A stretch of 64,000 nt of DNA from Sulfurirhabdus sp043759595. GTDB taxonomy: Bacteria; Pseudomonadota; Gammaproteobacteria; Burkholderiales; SMCO01. The notes beneath the pieces were generated by a model. The model was not told the origin of the DNA, did no database searches, and was given only the letters and a program-made list of their open reading frames with translations. The stretch spans positions 39,969 to 103,968 of the forward strand of contig JAYVLG010000031.1 in NCBI GenBank assembly GCA_043759595.1, read 5' to 3'. Shown one piece after another: positions 18,323 to 27,480 of the stretch. Positions within the stretch are counted from its first letter, which is position 1. Each line of letters opens with the position of its first letter. The position numbers and the translations under genes are program-made.

Positions 18323-18785
18323 CCTTTCAACCTTCTTTCAATCATTCCATTCTCTTCGCTTCTTTAAGGCAGCGATGCTTTGCACATTATTATTTTCTGG
18401 AAGCCATGCACTGGCTAAAAGTGACAACCTTACCGTTAGCCAGGCATGGGTTCGCGCCACAGTTCCAGGGCAGGAAGTAAGCGGCGCTTTTATGAACCTG
18501 ACCAGCAAAACCAATGCTCGGCTCATTAAGGCTGAAAGCCCGGTTGCTGAGATCGTGGAAATTCACAGTATGTCCATGAATAATGGCGTAATGCAAATGC
18601 GAGAAATCAAGGAACTGGAATTACCTGCTGGCAAAACCGTCCAGTTAGCACCCGGAGGTTTTCATATCATGCTAATCAACCTGTCCAGGCAGCTAAAAGC
18701 GGGAGATTCTGTCCCAATCAAGCTAACAATCAAGGGGGCAGGTAACACTGATTCCGTGATCAGTATTGACACTAAGGTAAAGTGA
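18309..18785 (+). CDS. Periplasmic copper chaperone PCu(A)C
   Basis: 158 residues (an ATG three bases later is equally possible). A signal peptide ends SHALA near residue 36. The copper-binding motif is intact: HSM, then M about ten residues on, then HIM about twenty-two later (EIHSMSMNNGVMQMRE and GGFHIML), the classic H-M-M-H-M pattern. PCu(A)C delivers Cu(I) to the CuA or CuB site of cytochrome oxidases. The gene starts inside the end of yacG (overlap 14 bases). A FixH-like small membrane protein lies convergent just downstream. Confidence 0.9.
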   Translation: MMTSNLSTFFQSFHSLRFFKAAMLCTLLFSGSHALAKSDNLTVSQAWVRATVPGQEVSGAFMNLTSKTNARLIKAESPVAEIVEIHSMSMNNGVMQMREIKELELPAGKTVQLAPGGFHIMLINLSRQLKAGDSVPIKLTIKGAGNTDSVISIDTKVK

Positions 18786-18823
18786 CGTTGACCTGAACCA
18801 GACCATCCAAGTTAAATTTAAAC

Positions 18824-19255
18824 TCAAGTTGCAAAAGGAATAAACACCATTCGCTGATCTATTTCCAGAATCAGCATCCAGTCACGTCGGCCGGCAACAC
18901 AAACAGGCAACATTACCTTAGCCTCCCACACACTTTCCTGAGCTTGCGTCAGCTGGTACCTGGTTGGCCCCATTTCCATCCCATCCATCTTGAAATCAGC
19001 ATACACCGACTGCATTCCGGGTGCTGTAATCGTTATCAAAAAAGGCTTTAGAGCACCAGGGGACTTAGAGAACTGAACAGCCACAGCCTGGCCATTTAGC
19101 ATGATCTTGCATCCCTGGAGCAAATCAGTACATTTTTCCAATTTTGAATTTATCGGAAGAGGCGTTTGCAAAAATTGGTATAGCATCAATCCAGCCAGAG
19201 CAACCATGATGAGTGCAACCGATAGCGTTTTCACCCTTTCTGCGCCTGCTTTCAT
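18824..19255 (-). CDS. Small membrane-anchored FixH/YtkA-like protein
   Basis: 143 residues: one N-terminal membrane anchor (about 10-28), then a soluble domain outside the membrane. Family not secure. The stretch DFKMDGMEMGPTRYQL and the LPVCVAGRRDWML end resemble the FixH/YtkA-type beta domains seen near cytochrome oxidase and copper genes, and the cysteine pair C-x6-C (KCTDLLQGCK) could bind metal or form a disulfide. The ATG overlaps the stop of the Nudix/ThiE gene. It faces the PCu(A)C gene, which fits a metal-delivery role, by inference. Confidence 0.7.
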   Translation of the reverse strand: MKAGAERVKTLSVALIMVALAGLMLYQFLQTPLPINSKLEKCTDLLQGCKIMLNGQAVAVQFSKSPGALKPFLITITAPGMQSVYADFKMDGMEMGPTRYQLTQAQESVWEAKVMLPVCVAGRRDWMLILEIDQRMVFIPFAT

Positions 19256-20205
19256 TAATCCACATCTTCCCATACGCCACGCAGCATTGCTATACCATGA
19301 GCTCCGTAACGCCAGGCAGTGACCAAATCAGCTGACTCCAAACCACCTAAAGCATAAACAGGCATTGGAAGATCCTTCATTACTTCACCAAAAGCTGCCC
19401 ATCCTAAAACAGGACTATCTGGATGGCTTAGCGTAGGCAAAACTGGCCCGAGCAAAGCGTAATCCAGATTCAATGCTGCTGCGCGCTCCAAATCTTCCCG
19501 ATTATGACAGGAAGCACCAACTAAACCGGCATCCGGCCTCGCTTCAATATGCATCAACTGTTGTGAAGTCAAATGAACCCCTTCTGCCCCCACCTTGGCT
19601 GCAAGAACCACATCACTATTGATAACCACCTTAGCGCCATAAGTTTTGCCAAGTGAAACCACTTCTGTCGCAAAACTGGTCAGATCTTTTGCAGTCATTT
19701 GCTTTTCACGTACCTGCACTATTTTCAAGCCTGATTTTAACGCTGATTCCAAACGCGCCAGAAAACCCTCTTTACCCAACTCAACTGCATTGCTGATTCC
19801 ATAGATTGCAGGAAGTGAAAGGGCTTGCAATACAGGCCCATTGGCTGGCAACAAAGGGGATACGTTCACTTTATTAATATACTGCCAGGAGAATGCCTGA
19901 TTTTCATGGGGATAAGGTTCCCCCTGCCACTGAGTAACACGGTAAAAATGCAATTTAACCAATGCATGTGGGTATGAAAAAATTTGTGTTATCCAAGGAT
20001 CGGCTTGCATAACCTGGATACCCAACTCTTCCTGAATTTCACGAACCAGTGCATCGTAGACGCTTTCACCTGGCTCAACTTTTCCCCCTGGAAATTCCCA
20101 ATATCCGGCATAAGGCTTTCCTTCTGGTCGCTGTGCAAGCAGAAATTTTCCATCTTCATGCACGATGACAGCAGCAGCAACATCAACCAGCTTCCTCTCG
20201 CTCAT
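19255..20205 (-). CDS. Nudix hydrolase fused to a ThiE-like domain
   Basis: 316 residues with two parts. Residues 1-130 are a MutT-type Nudix domain: the Nudix box runs GGKVEPGESVYDALVREIQE then ELG and is intact, so it likely hydrolyses an 8-oxo nucleotide. Residues 140-316 are a TIM-barrel of the thiamine-phosphate synthase (ThiE/TenI) family: LKIVQVREKQMTAKDL, then VVINSD, GVHLTSQQL, GASCHNREDLERA, ALLGPVLPTLSHPD and PVYALGGL. MutT-ThiE fusions are widespread in proteobacteria (MutT/Mth-type). The ThiE half keeps several phosphate-binding segments, but its activity is not proven; it may be a TenI-like regulator. It overlaps the DUF815 gene by four bases. Confidence 0.9.
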   Translation of the reverse strand: MSERKLVDVAAAVIVHEDGKFLLAQRPEGKPYAGYWEFPGGKVEPGESVYDALVREIQEELGIQVMQADPWITQIFSYPHALVKLHFYRVTQWQGEPYPHENQAFSWQYINKVNVSPLLPANGPVLQALSLPAIYGISNAVELGKEGFLARLESALKSGLKIVQVREKQMTAKDLTSFATEVVSLGKTYGAKVVINSDVVLAAKVGAEGVHLTSQQLMHIEARPDAGLVGASCHNREDLERAAALNLDYALLGPVLPTLSHPDSPVLGWAAFGEVMKDLPMPVYALGGLESADLVTAWRYGAHGIAMLRGVWEDVD

Positions 20206-21077
20206 GAACGCCTAGAAACTCGTTGCTGCCCTGCCCAGTCTCGCGCAAATTGCCAGGCCACCCGACCGCTACGCGATCCGCGTGTAAGCGCCCACTGCAG
20301 CGCATCCATATGTAAAACATCGATATTTTCAGAATCCGCTTTAAGATAAGCCACCCAGTAATCCACTATTTTTAAATATTCATCTTGCGTAAAAGGATAG
20401 AATGACACCCATAAACCAAAGCGCTCTGACAAGGATATTTTTTCCTCCACCGCCTCGCCAGGATGAATTTCCGACCCTACGTGACGTGCAACCAAATTCT
20501 CTTCCATATACTCCGGCATCAGATGGCGGCGATTGGATGTTGCGTAAATCAATACATTCTCTGATGTCGCGGCGATAGACCCATCCAGCACAACTTTTAA
20601 TGCTTTATAACCAGGCTCGTCTGCCTCAAAGGATAAATCATCACAAAAAATCAGAAATCGTTCAGGGCGATTGCAAATCTGTTCCACGATCTCAGGCAAA
20701 TCAATCAGATCTTGCTTTTCAACTTCAATCAGCCTCAATCCCTTTGCTGCAAATTTATTGAGCACTGCTTTTACTAAAGACGATTTACCTGTTCCATGCG
20801 CGCCGGTCAGCAATACATTGTTTGCCGGAAATCCCTGCACAAATTGACGGGTATTGCGCTCTATCTGTTTCTTCTGGTCATCGATATCCTGCAAATCTTT
20901 GAGAAGAATGCGATGGGGTTGGCTAACGGGCTGAATAAACCCTGTTCCATTTCGCTTGCGCCAGCGAAATGCAATGGATGCGGACCAGTCCGTCTCCCCG
21001 GGTAAATGGGGTATACATTGCTCAAGGCGAGCAAGCAGGGATTCTGCTTTGGTTATCAAATTTACAAAATCAGTCAT
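20202..21077 (-). CDS. DUF815 AAA-family ATPase
   Basis: 291 residues. A P-loop GAHGTGKSS (about 92-100) and a Walker B FLIFCDDLSFE (about 138-148) define the nucleotide fold; the YKALKVVLDGS and ATSNRRHLMPEYM blocks are DUF815 signatures. The C-terminal end (GSRSGRVAWQFARDWAG) is also typical. The family's role is unknown. It sits between argJ and the Nudix/ThiE fusion, overlapping the latter by four bases, an order seen in other betaproteobacteria. Confidence 0.92.
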   Translation of the reverse strand: MTDFVNLITKAESLLARLEQCIPHLPGETDWSASIAFRWRKRNGTGFIQPVSQPHRILLKDLQDIDDQKKQIERNTRQFVQGFPANNVLLTGAHGTGKSSLVKAVLNKFAAKGLRLIEVEKQDLIDLPEIVEQICNRPERFLIFCDDLSFEADEPGYKALKVVLDGSIAATSENVLIYATSNRRHLMPEYMEENLVARHVGSEIHPGEAVEEKISLSERFGLWVSFYPFTQDEYLKIVDYWVAYLKADSENIDVLHMDALQWALTRGSRSGRVAWQFARDWAGQQRVSRRS

Positions 21078-21167
21078 TCAAACAAATTACCTGGGGATTT
21101 AAGCACTTATTATTGAAGCAATAACGCTGCTTCATGGAACACCAAAACAACTTTATTCTGAGTGAGC

Positions 21168-22397
21168 CTAGCTCCGATATTCCGCATTGATTTTTACATA
21201 GTCATATGAAAAATCGCATGTCCATACAGTGGTTTCAGCTGATCCTCTGTTGAGCACTACCCGAATGGTTATTTCATCCTGTTTCATAATTCTTTGTCCA
21301 TCTGCTTCCTGATAGCTCACCGCTCTACCACCATTCTCAACCACCAATACATCGCCCAGATAGAGCGCAATGCGATTAACATCCAGATCAGCAATACCCG
21401 CATAACCGATGGCAGCCAGTATTCGCCCCAGATTAGGATCAGAGGCAAAAAATGCTGTTTTAACCAAGGGCGAGTGAGCAATCGCATACGCTACCTTTGA
21501 GCATTCTGCCTCGTCATGCCCACTTTCGATGTTAATCGTCATGAATTTGGTTGCCCCCTCCCCATCCCGAACAATCGCCTGAGCTAGGAAAGTAGCCACT
21601 TCTGTTATTGCAGCCTGAAGCGCAATGAATTCATGACTACCCGGATCGGTAATCTCCGCCATATCAGCTGTGCCAGAGGCGATTAGAATCAGTGAATCAT
21701 TGGTCGAGGTATCTCCATCTACGGTAATACGGTTAAATGACCGCTTTACCGCGTGATGCAGCATGGTTTCCAATAAATCATTACGAACCTTAGCATCTGT
21801 TGCAATATAGCCCAGCATCGTCGCCATATTGGGATGAATCATGCCTGATCCCTTGGCAATACCCGTGATCGTAATAACAGTGCCATTCAACTGAATCTGT
21901 TTTGAATTAGCTTTGGGTAAAATATCTGTTGTCATGATTGCCTGTGCGGCATTGAACCAGTTATCTTCACGCAAATCGGCTACACAAGCTGGCAATCCTG
22001 CTACCACTCTATCAATTGGCAGTGGCTCCATGATGACGCCAGTAGAAAAAGGCAAAATTTGATTCGCTTCACAATCCAATAACTTGGCTAATTCGGCACA
22101 AGTGCGTTTTGTTCGGGCCAGCCCTTCCTCGCCCGTGCCAGCATTGGCATTACCTGTATTCACAACCAATGCTTTCACCGGAAGTTTTGAGTGCAAGTGC
22201 TCACGCGCAACCAGGACGGGTGCAGCACAAAAACGATTTTGCGTAAAAACGCCTGCAACATGTGCCCCTTCATTCACCGTTATCAGTAATAAATCTTTGC
22301 GATTAGGTTTTTTGATATGGGCTTCTGCGATACCCAAGGACACCCCTTTAACAGGGATAAGTTGTTCTGATGTTGGTGGTATTAAGTTAACTGGCAT
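21168..22397 (-). CDS. argJ: Bifunctional ornithine acetyltransferase/N-acetylglutamate synthase
   Basis: 409 residues. ArgJ recycles the acetyl group from N-acetylornithine to glutamate and in many forms also uses acetyl-CoA. The precursor cleaves itself between A and T; the site is in KGSGMIHPNMATMLGYIATDA (about residue 190). Also seen: NTGNANAGTGEEG and RITVDGDTSTNDS. The gene stands alone between DUF815 and the long gap before secA. Confidence 0.97.
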   Translation of the reverse strand: MPVNLIPPTSEQLIPVKGVSLGIAEAHIKKPNRKDLLLITVNEGAHVAGVFTQNRFCAAPVLVAREHLHSKLPVKALVVNTGNANAGTGEEGLARTKRTCAELAKLLDCEANQILPFSTGVIMEPLPIDRVVAGLPACVADLREDNWFNAAQAIMTTDILPKANSKQIQLNGTVITITGIAKGSGMIHPNMATMLGYIATDAKVRNDLLETMLHHAVKRSFNRITVDGDTSTNDSLILIASGTADMAEITDPGSHEFIALQAAITEVATFLAQAIVRDGEGATKFMTINIESGHDEAECSKVAYAIAHSPLVKTAFFASDPNLGRILAAIGYAGIADLDVNRIALYLGDVLVVENGGRAVSYQEADGQRIMKQDEITIRVVLNRGSAETTVWTCDFSYDYVKINAEYRS

Positions 22398-22536
22398 AAA
22401 TATTCCGATTTAAGTTAGTATCGAATTCAACTGTTTCTATTCTAAACCAAAACTGAATAAGTGGTTTAACCACCATAAACCTGAATAAGGCAACAGGCCA
22501 CTCGTTCGATGAATTAGCTTTATTGAATCTACAATT

Positions 22537-22776
22537 ATCCTAGAAACCTCAGTTAACCGCTAAACGTAACATTGAACTAATAATTCAAATAGAATTTTTA
22601 ATGATTCCCTGGTTCATCCGGTTGGTGAGACCGCTATGGGTTGGAATTGCACAGTTTTCGCATAGCAGGGCTGCGTTGCAATTCCTTGAAATGGAATGAC
22701 CATTCTGCGTCATTGCGCCTTGCCCTGCGCACCAAAAACAGCACACTCCAACCCATCCAACTAAGGTTTCTAGGAT
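22537..22776. repeat. MITE-like element with terminal and internal inverted repeats
   Basis: The outer ends are 18-base inverted repeats, ATCCTAGAAACCTCAGTT (22537-22554) and the complement of AACTAAGGTTTCTAGGAT (22759-22776), matching at 17 of 18 bases. Inside, a long imperfect hairpin runs 22636-22756: TGGGTTGGA, GTTTT, GCAGGGC and ATTCC in the left arm pair with the right arm, around a seven-base loop. No transposase is encoded. This is a structure seen directly; its membership in any named repeat family is not known to me. Confidence 0.75.
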
Positions 22777-22947
22777 TATTTTACGCTTTCAGGTTCCATG
22801 AGTGCCGTGATTTGCTAAGGACTATATTGCACACCTATCGCAACTTATGGTTAAGAATTGCCCTGACTTACCCTGCACCGCGAAGAGCTCACACTACAAT
22901 CTGCCCTACTACCGGGTTCACGTTAATATGCATAAAGTTGACTGAAT

Positions 22948-22976
22948 AAAAAAGCGGGAATAAATTCCCGCTTTTT
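22948..22976 (-). terminator. Intrinsic terminator of secA
   Basis: AAAAAGCGGGAA, a TAAA loop and TTCCCGCTTTTT: a perfect GC-rich stem with a T-run on the minus strand, about 50 bases after the secA stop. Confidence 0.9.
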
Positions 22977-23024
22977 AAAAATAACACATAAACATATTTG
23001 ATCAGCAAAGACCAAAACACGTCA

Positions 23025-25736
23025 TTAATTTAATTTCCCATGACACTGTTTATATTTTTTACCAGAGCCACATGGGCATGGATCATTTCGCCCAACCTTG
23101 TCTCCCTCGCGAACAACCGTTTGCTGTGCAGTCTCTCCCTCATCGGTACCCGCCAAGGCATCCTCATAGTCTGCATGGTGATATTGCACGTTTTCAAGCT
23201 CACTGGGCTCAACCGCCTCAACATCTTCTTCACTACGAACCTGGACAGTCATTACCAGCTTGGTTACTTCATACTTGATGGTTTCAAGCATGCTCGAGAA
23301 CAATTCAAACGCTTCACGCTTATATTCCTGCTTTGGATTCTTCTGCGCATAACCACGTAAATGAATCCCCTGGCGCAAATGATCTAAAGCCGCCAAATGC
23401 TCGCGCCAATGATTATCCAATCCCTGCAGCATGACTGCACGTTCAAAATGATGCATGACTTCCGGGCCCACTTTCTCCAGTTTTGCCTGGTATTGAGTAT
23501 GGGCAGCATCAATGATGCGCTGACGCAATCCTTCTTCATTTAAACTGGATTCTTTGTCCAACCAATCCTGCAGCGGTAATTGCAACTGAAACTCTGACGC
23601 AAGCACTTTTTCCAGATCAGCCACTTCCCACTCTTCTTCCATACTGTGAGGAACAATGTGTTGACTGATCAAATCGAGAATAACATTTTCCCGCATATCA
23701 CGAATCGTTTCAGAGATATCCTGCACTTCCAGAAGTTCGTTACGCTGCTGATAAATCACACGACGCTGATCATTGGAAACATCATCGTATTCCAGTAATT
23801 GCTTGCGCATATCAAAGTTACGGGCTTCAACTTTTCGCTGTGCATTTTCGATCGCTCGAGTTACCCATGGATGTTCAATCGCTTCACCCTCAGGCATTTT
23901 AAGGCGATCCATAATAGACGCCACGCGATCAGAAGCAAATATTCTTAGCAATGAATCTTCTAACGATAAATAGAACCGGCTGGATCCCTGGTCACCCTGT
24001 CGACCAGCCCGGCCACGCAACTGGTTATCCACCCGGCGAGACTCGTGCCGCTCGGTACCAATAATGTGCAGCCCACCTAATTGCAGCACTTGGTCATGAA
24101 TCTTTTTCCAATCTTCCTTGAGCGCTTTTGTGGCACTATCTTTTTGTTCTGCAGACAGCTTTTCATCTTCACGGATTTTATCCAGATCAGTTTCGATGCT
24201 GCCACCCAGTACAATATCCGTACCACGACCGGCCATATTGGTTGCAATAGTGATCATTTTAGGGCGACCAGCCTGGGCGACAATTTCAGCTTCCCGCGCA
24301 TGCTGTTTCGCATTAAGTACCTGGTGAGGAATTTTTTCTTTATTCAGCAAAGAAGAAAGATATTCGTTTGTCTCAATGGAAGTTGTACCAACCAACACCG
24401 GCTGACCACTTGTGTAGCAAGCTTTGATATCGTTAATGACTGCCTGGTATTTCTCCCCGGTGGTACGGTAAACCTGATCCATTCGATCTTGCCGCACCAT
24501 TGGGCGATGCGTTGGAATAACAACCGTTTCCAAACCATAAATTTGCTGGAATTCATATGCTTCGGTATCTGCCGTACCGGTCATTCCGGATAATTTCTCG
24601 TACATACGGAAATAATTCTGGAATGTGATCGAAGCGAGAGTCTGGTTTTCCTTGAGGATGGCCACGCCTTCCTTGGCTTCCACAGCCTGATGCAACCCAT
24701 CTGACCAGCGTCGGCCGGACATCAAACGACCGGAGAACTCATCCACAATAACTACTTCACCTTCCTGCACCACGTAGTGCTGATTAAGGTGATACAGTGA
24801 ATGTGCGCGCAATGCGGCGTAAACATGATGCATCAGGTTAATATTAGCAGCATCGTATAAACTGCTGCCTGGCAGAAGCAATCCTGCTTCCACAAGCAGA
24901 TCTTCTGCATGTTCATGCCCTTCTTCTGTCAGCAGAACCTGATGCGCTTTTTCATCAACACTGTAGTCACCGGGCCCATCTTCTGCTTCCTGCTTGACCA
25001 GCTTGGGGGCTAATTTATTTACACTGATATAAAGGTCGATATTGTCATCTGCCTGTCCTGAAATAATCAGAGGCGTGCGCGCTTCGTCAATCAGAATGGA
25101 GTCAACCTCGTCTATGATGCCGTAATGCAAACTGCGTTGCACACGCTCAGAAGGCTGGAACACCATATTGTCACGCAGGTAATCAAAACCAAATTCGTTA
25201 TTCGTGCCATAGGTAATGTCTGCAGCATAGGCCTGCTGTTTTTCTTCGTGAGACATTTGCGAAAGATTAACCCCGACGGAAAGCCCAAGGAAGTTATGAA
25301 CACGTCCCATCCAGCCTGCATCCCGTTTCGCGAGATAATCATTCACGGTTACCACATGTACACCTTTACCCGTGATGGCGTTAAGGTACGCAGGCAGTGT
25401 TGACACCAGCGTTTTACCTTCACCGGTACGCATTTCGGCAATTTTTCCGTAATGGAGCACCATGCCACCAATCATCTGCACATCGTAGTGGCGCATTGAC
25501 AGTACGCGGCTACTTGCTTCTCTCACCACAGCAAAAGCTTCGGGCAGTAGCGCATCTAGTGCTTCGCCGTTTTGATAGCGCTGTTTGAATACATCTGTTT
25601 TCGCGCGCAACTCATCGTCTGTGAGTTTCGCTATTTCCGGCTCCAGCGCGTTTATGGCGCGAACCTTTTGCATGTATTGCTTGACCAGCCGCTCATTGCG
25701 GCTACCGAAAACTTTTTTAAGCAGATTGGATAACAT
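23025..25736 (-). CDS. secA: Preprotein translocase ATPase SecA
   Basis: 903 residues, full length. SecA drives post-translational export through SecYEG. Seen in order: Walker A EMRTGEGKTLVSTL (about 101-113), the DEVDSILIDEARTPLIISG motif, the preprotein-binding region, the second nucleotide fold with ATNMAGRGTDI and QLRGRAGRQGDQGSSRFYLS, a long helical scaffold, and the C-terminal zinc finger CPCGSGKKYKQCHG. No secM is present upstream; instead an M23 peptidase gene precedes it on the same strand. Confidence 0.99.
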   Translation of the reverse strand: MLSNLLKKVFGSRNERLVKQYMQKVRAINALEPEIAKLTDDELRAKTDVFKQRYQNGEALDALLPEAFAVVREASSRVLSMRHYDVQMIGGMVLHYGKIAEMRTGEGKTLVSTLPAYLNAITGKGVHVVTVNDYLAKRDAGWMGRVHNFLGLSVGVNLSQMSHEEKQQAYAADITYGTNNEFGFDYLRDNMVFQPSERVQRSLHYGIIDEVDSILIDEARTPLIISGQADDNIDLYISVNKLAPKLVKQEAEDGPGDYSVDEKAHQVLLTEEGHEHAEDLLVEAGLLLPGSSLYDAANINLMHHVYAALRAHSLYHLNQHYVVQEGEVVIVDEFSGRLMSGRRWSDGLHQAVEAKEGVAILKENQTLASITFQNYFRMYEKLSGMTGTADTEAYEFQQIYGLETVVIPTHRPMVRQDRMDQVYRTTGEKYQAVINDIKACYTSGQPVLVGTTSIETNEYLSSLLNKEKIPHQVLNAKQHAREAEIVAQAGRPKMITIATNMAGRGTDIVLGGSIETDLDKIREDEKLSAEQKDSATKALKEDWKKIHDQVLQLGGLHIIGTERHESRRVDNQLRGRAGRQGDQGSSRFYLSLEDSLLRIFASDRVASIMDRLKMPEGEAIEHPWVTRAIENAQRKVEARNFDMRKQLLEYDDVSNDQRRVIYQQRNELLEVQDISETIRDMRENVILDLISQHIVPHSMEEEWEVADLEKVLASEFQLQLPLQDWLDKESSLNEEGLRQRIIDAAHTQYQAKLEKVGPEVMHHFERAVMLQGLDNHWREHLAALDHLRQGIHLRGYAQKNPKQEYKREAFELFSSMLETIKYEVTKLVMTVQVRSEEDVEAVEPSELENVQYHHADYEDALAGTDEGETAQQTVVREGDKVGRNDPCPCGSGKKYKQCHGKLN

Positions 25737-25755
25737 GTATCTTCTTGATATTTAT

Positions 25756-25785
25756 CTTATAAAATTATGAGGCGCCAGGCTTCAA
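25756..25785 (-). promoter_or_regulatory. Candidate sigma-70 promoter of secA
   Basis: On the minus strand TTGAAG (25785-25780) and TATAAG (25761-25756) are 18 bases apart, 20 bases before the secA start codon. An inverted repeat (ATGAGGCG at 25767 and CGCCTCAT at 25810) overlaps it and could be a terminator or operator. Pattern only. Confidence 0.4.
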
Positions 25786-25863
25786 GTGTTCATAACACGA
25801 AAAACCTCACGCCTCATGCACACACCGGACTTTTTCTGTCACCTGCGGTGAGTCTACAATTCC

Positions 25864-26778
25864 CTAATTTGCTGCCTGCAAAAACCGAGCCGGGTTTTGC
25901 GCTACACCTTTAAAACGTACTTCGAAATGCAAATGCGGGCCGGTTGAGCGTCCAGTGCTGCCTACTTTGGCAATCTGCTGGCCCTTCAGCACAACATCGC
26001 CCAGCTTTACCAAGCGTTGAGAAGCATGAGCATATCGACTTACCAAACCATTCCCGTGGTCAATCTCGACCATATTACCATAGTCATGATGATATTCCGA
26101 GTAGACCACAATCCCTGCGGCAGCGGCCTTTATCGGGGCACCAGTCTCAGCTGAAAAATCTATGCCTTCATGCAGTGATTTTTTGCCCGTAAATGGATCG
26201 ATACGGAATCCAAAATCCGATGAATGCCATTCAGTCGTAACAGGCGCCGCCGAAGGAAGCCTGATTTCCTTCTGATACTCTTTGGACAGCAGAGCATCCA
26301 AAACAGCCAAACGGTCAGATCTATCCACCATTTTCGAGGATAATTGTTGCAATTGATCACTTACTTCGGCAGGCGACAGATCACCCAACGTTTTGGATGG
26401 AATGGCTCCACCTTGCCCGGGGGATTGCTGAAAATTAAATTCCTGAGGCTTTAGACCGGCGGTTTTAGATAGCCGTTCACCCAAAGCATCCAAACGAAAC
26501 AACTGCGCCTGCATCTTTCCCACTCGTACCGCCAGGGAACTCAAGTCATCCTTAAAATATGCAGCTTTTTTTTGCTGTGGCATCGCAGCAGCAATGAATG
26601 ATTGCAAATAAGGGCTTTTGATATCCGCAGCAAAATGCAAAGAAAAATAATATAATGAAGATGCAAGCAATACAGGGAACACTAATAATATTAGTGCCGA
26701 AGCAAGTGCTACTTGCGCCTTGTTCAACTGTATTGTTCGACTTTTTCCTAATGAATTGGAAACAAGAATAATATTCAT
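25864..26778 (-). CDS. M23 family metallopeptidase (LytM domain)
   Basis: 304 residues. One membrane segment (about 22-47) anchors a periplasmic coiled-coil stretch and a C-terminal LytM/M23 domain (about 185-300). Zinc ligands appear in LHEGIDF (H and D) and in HLHFEVR. It probably acts on peptidoglycan cross-links or activates amidases. It is a common neighbour of secA and lpxC in betaproteobacteria. The first residues MNIILVSNSLGKSRTIQL are typical of this subgroup. Confidence 0.92.
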   Translation of the reverse strand: MNIILVSNSLGKSRTIQLNKAQVALASALILLVFPVLLASSLYYFSLHFAADIKSPYLQSFIAAAMPQQKKAAYFKDDLSSLAVRVGKMQAQLFRLDALGERLSKTAGLKPQEFNFQQSPGQGGAIPSKTLGDLSPAEVSDQLQQLSSKMVDRSDRLAVLDALLSKEYQKEIRLPSAAPVTTEWHSSDFGFRIDPFTGKKSLHEGIDFSAETGAPIKAAAAGIVVYSEYHHDYGNMVEIDHGNGLVSRYAHASQRLVKLGDVVLKGQQIAKVGSTGRSTGPHLHFEVRFKGVAQNPARFLQAAN

Positions 26779-26810
26779 TGCCCCACCTTGAATCCTTTAT
26801 AGTGCAATTA

Positions 26811-27251
26811 ATGTCCGCCAATAAACTGAATACTTACCTGCATGCATCCCCCATTCTTGACAGCCTGGCTATCAAGGCACAGCGTCTTCTGGATCTGCAA
26901 AAAGTTTTCAATCACCTTGCGCCGCAGTCTCTTGTTAATTATTCCAGCATTGCCTCTTTTGAGAACAACATACTGGTTGTTTATACTGTTAACGGCGCAA
27001 TTGCGGCAAAACTGAAACAACAAATTCCGTCTGTTCTTGCCAAATTTCATAAACGGGGTTTTGAGGTTACTTCAATTCGGGTAGAAGTGCAAGCCCAGCC
27101 CCGCAGCACGAATCCTAACAAAATGAAAGAGATAGAGCTCAGCCCTGGTGCAACACAAAGCCTGGAAACGCTTGCAGAAAGCTTAAGTGAATCCCCTCTC
27201 AAGCTTGCCCTTCAGACAATGTTACAACGACACACAATAAACAAAAGTTAA
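26811..27251 (+). CDS. DUF721 (DciA-like) protein
   Basis: 146 residues with a DUF721 fold: LDSLAIKAQRLLDLQKVF, the NILVVYTVNGAIAAKLKQQIPSVLAKF strands and helices. DciA is the helicase operator that loads replicative DnaB in bacteria lacking DnaC. This protein is at the low end of similarity, so the DciA role is an inference from the family. The start is ATG 26811; an earlier in-frame TTG at 26778 abuts the divergent M23 start. It is divergent from the M23 gene and convergent with the following small gene. Confidence 0.75.
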   Translation: MSANKLNTYLHASPILDSLAIKAQRLLDLQKVFNHLAPQSLVNYSSIASFENNILVVYTVNGAIAAKLKQQIPSVLAKFHKRGFEVTSIRVEVQAQPRSTNPNKMKEIELSPGATQSLETLAESLSESPLKLALQTMLQRHTINKS

Positions 27252-27257
27252 AAATAT

Positions 27258-27440
27258 TTAAATCAGGACCAATCTTTCGAGCATGAAGAGCGCAGCAAAA
27301 ATCAGTAAAAAAACAATGGTAAATCTGAATATTTGCCAAGCAAACTGAAGATATCGTTTATCGCGGGAGAAGAAATATACGACGATTGAAGCGCCAATCG
27401 CTATCAAGGCTAGCAGAACAAGCAATCGTAAAACGATCAC
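27258..27440 (-). CDS. Small two-pass membrane protein
   Basis: 60 residues with two membrane segments (about 2-24 and 36-58) joined by a basic loop (SRDKRYLQFAWQ). Function unknown. It follows lpxC on the minus strand by 40 bases and is convergent with the DciA-like gene. Similar small proteins at this spot are known from other betaproteobacteria; I recall the pattern but cannot confirm a match. Confidence 0.6.
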   Translation of the reverse strand: MIVLRLLVLLALIAIGASIVVYFFSRDKRYLQFAWQIFRFTIVFLLIFAALFMLERLVLI

Positions 27441-27480
27441 ATTCGCCCCATTTTAATGATCAATGGCTTTGGTATGTAAA

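Larger units (their letters stand above)
22398..23024. other. 627-base intergenic region between argJ and secA
   Basis: No convincing gene. From about 22537 to 22776 it holds an inverted-repeat element (listed separately). An open frame of 102 codons at 22641-22949 on the plus strand runs through that element and is not a gene. At 22948-22976 is the secA terminator. Confidence 0.7.

Noticed and set aside
22641..22949. 102-codon open frame between argJ and secA
   Set aside because: Runs through the inverted-repeat element; composition and lack of ribosome site argue against a gene.
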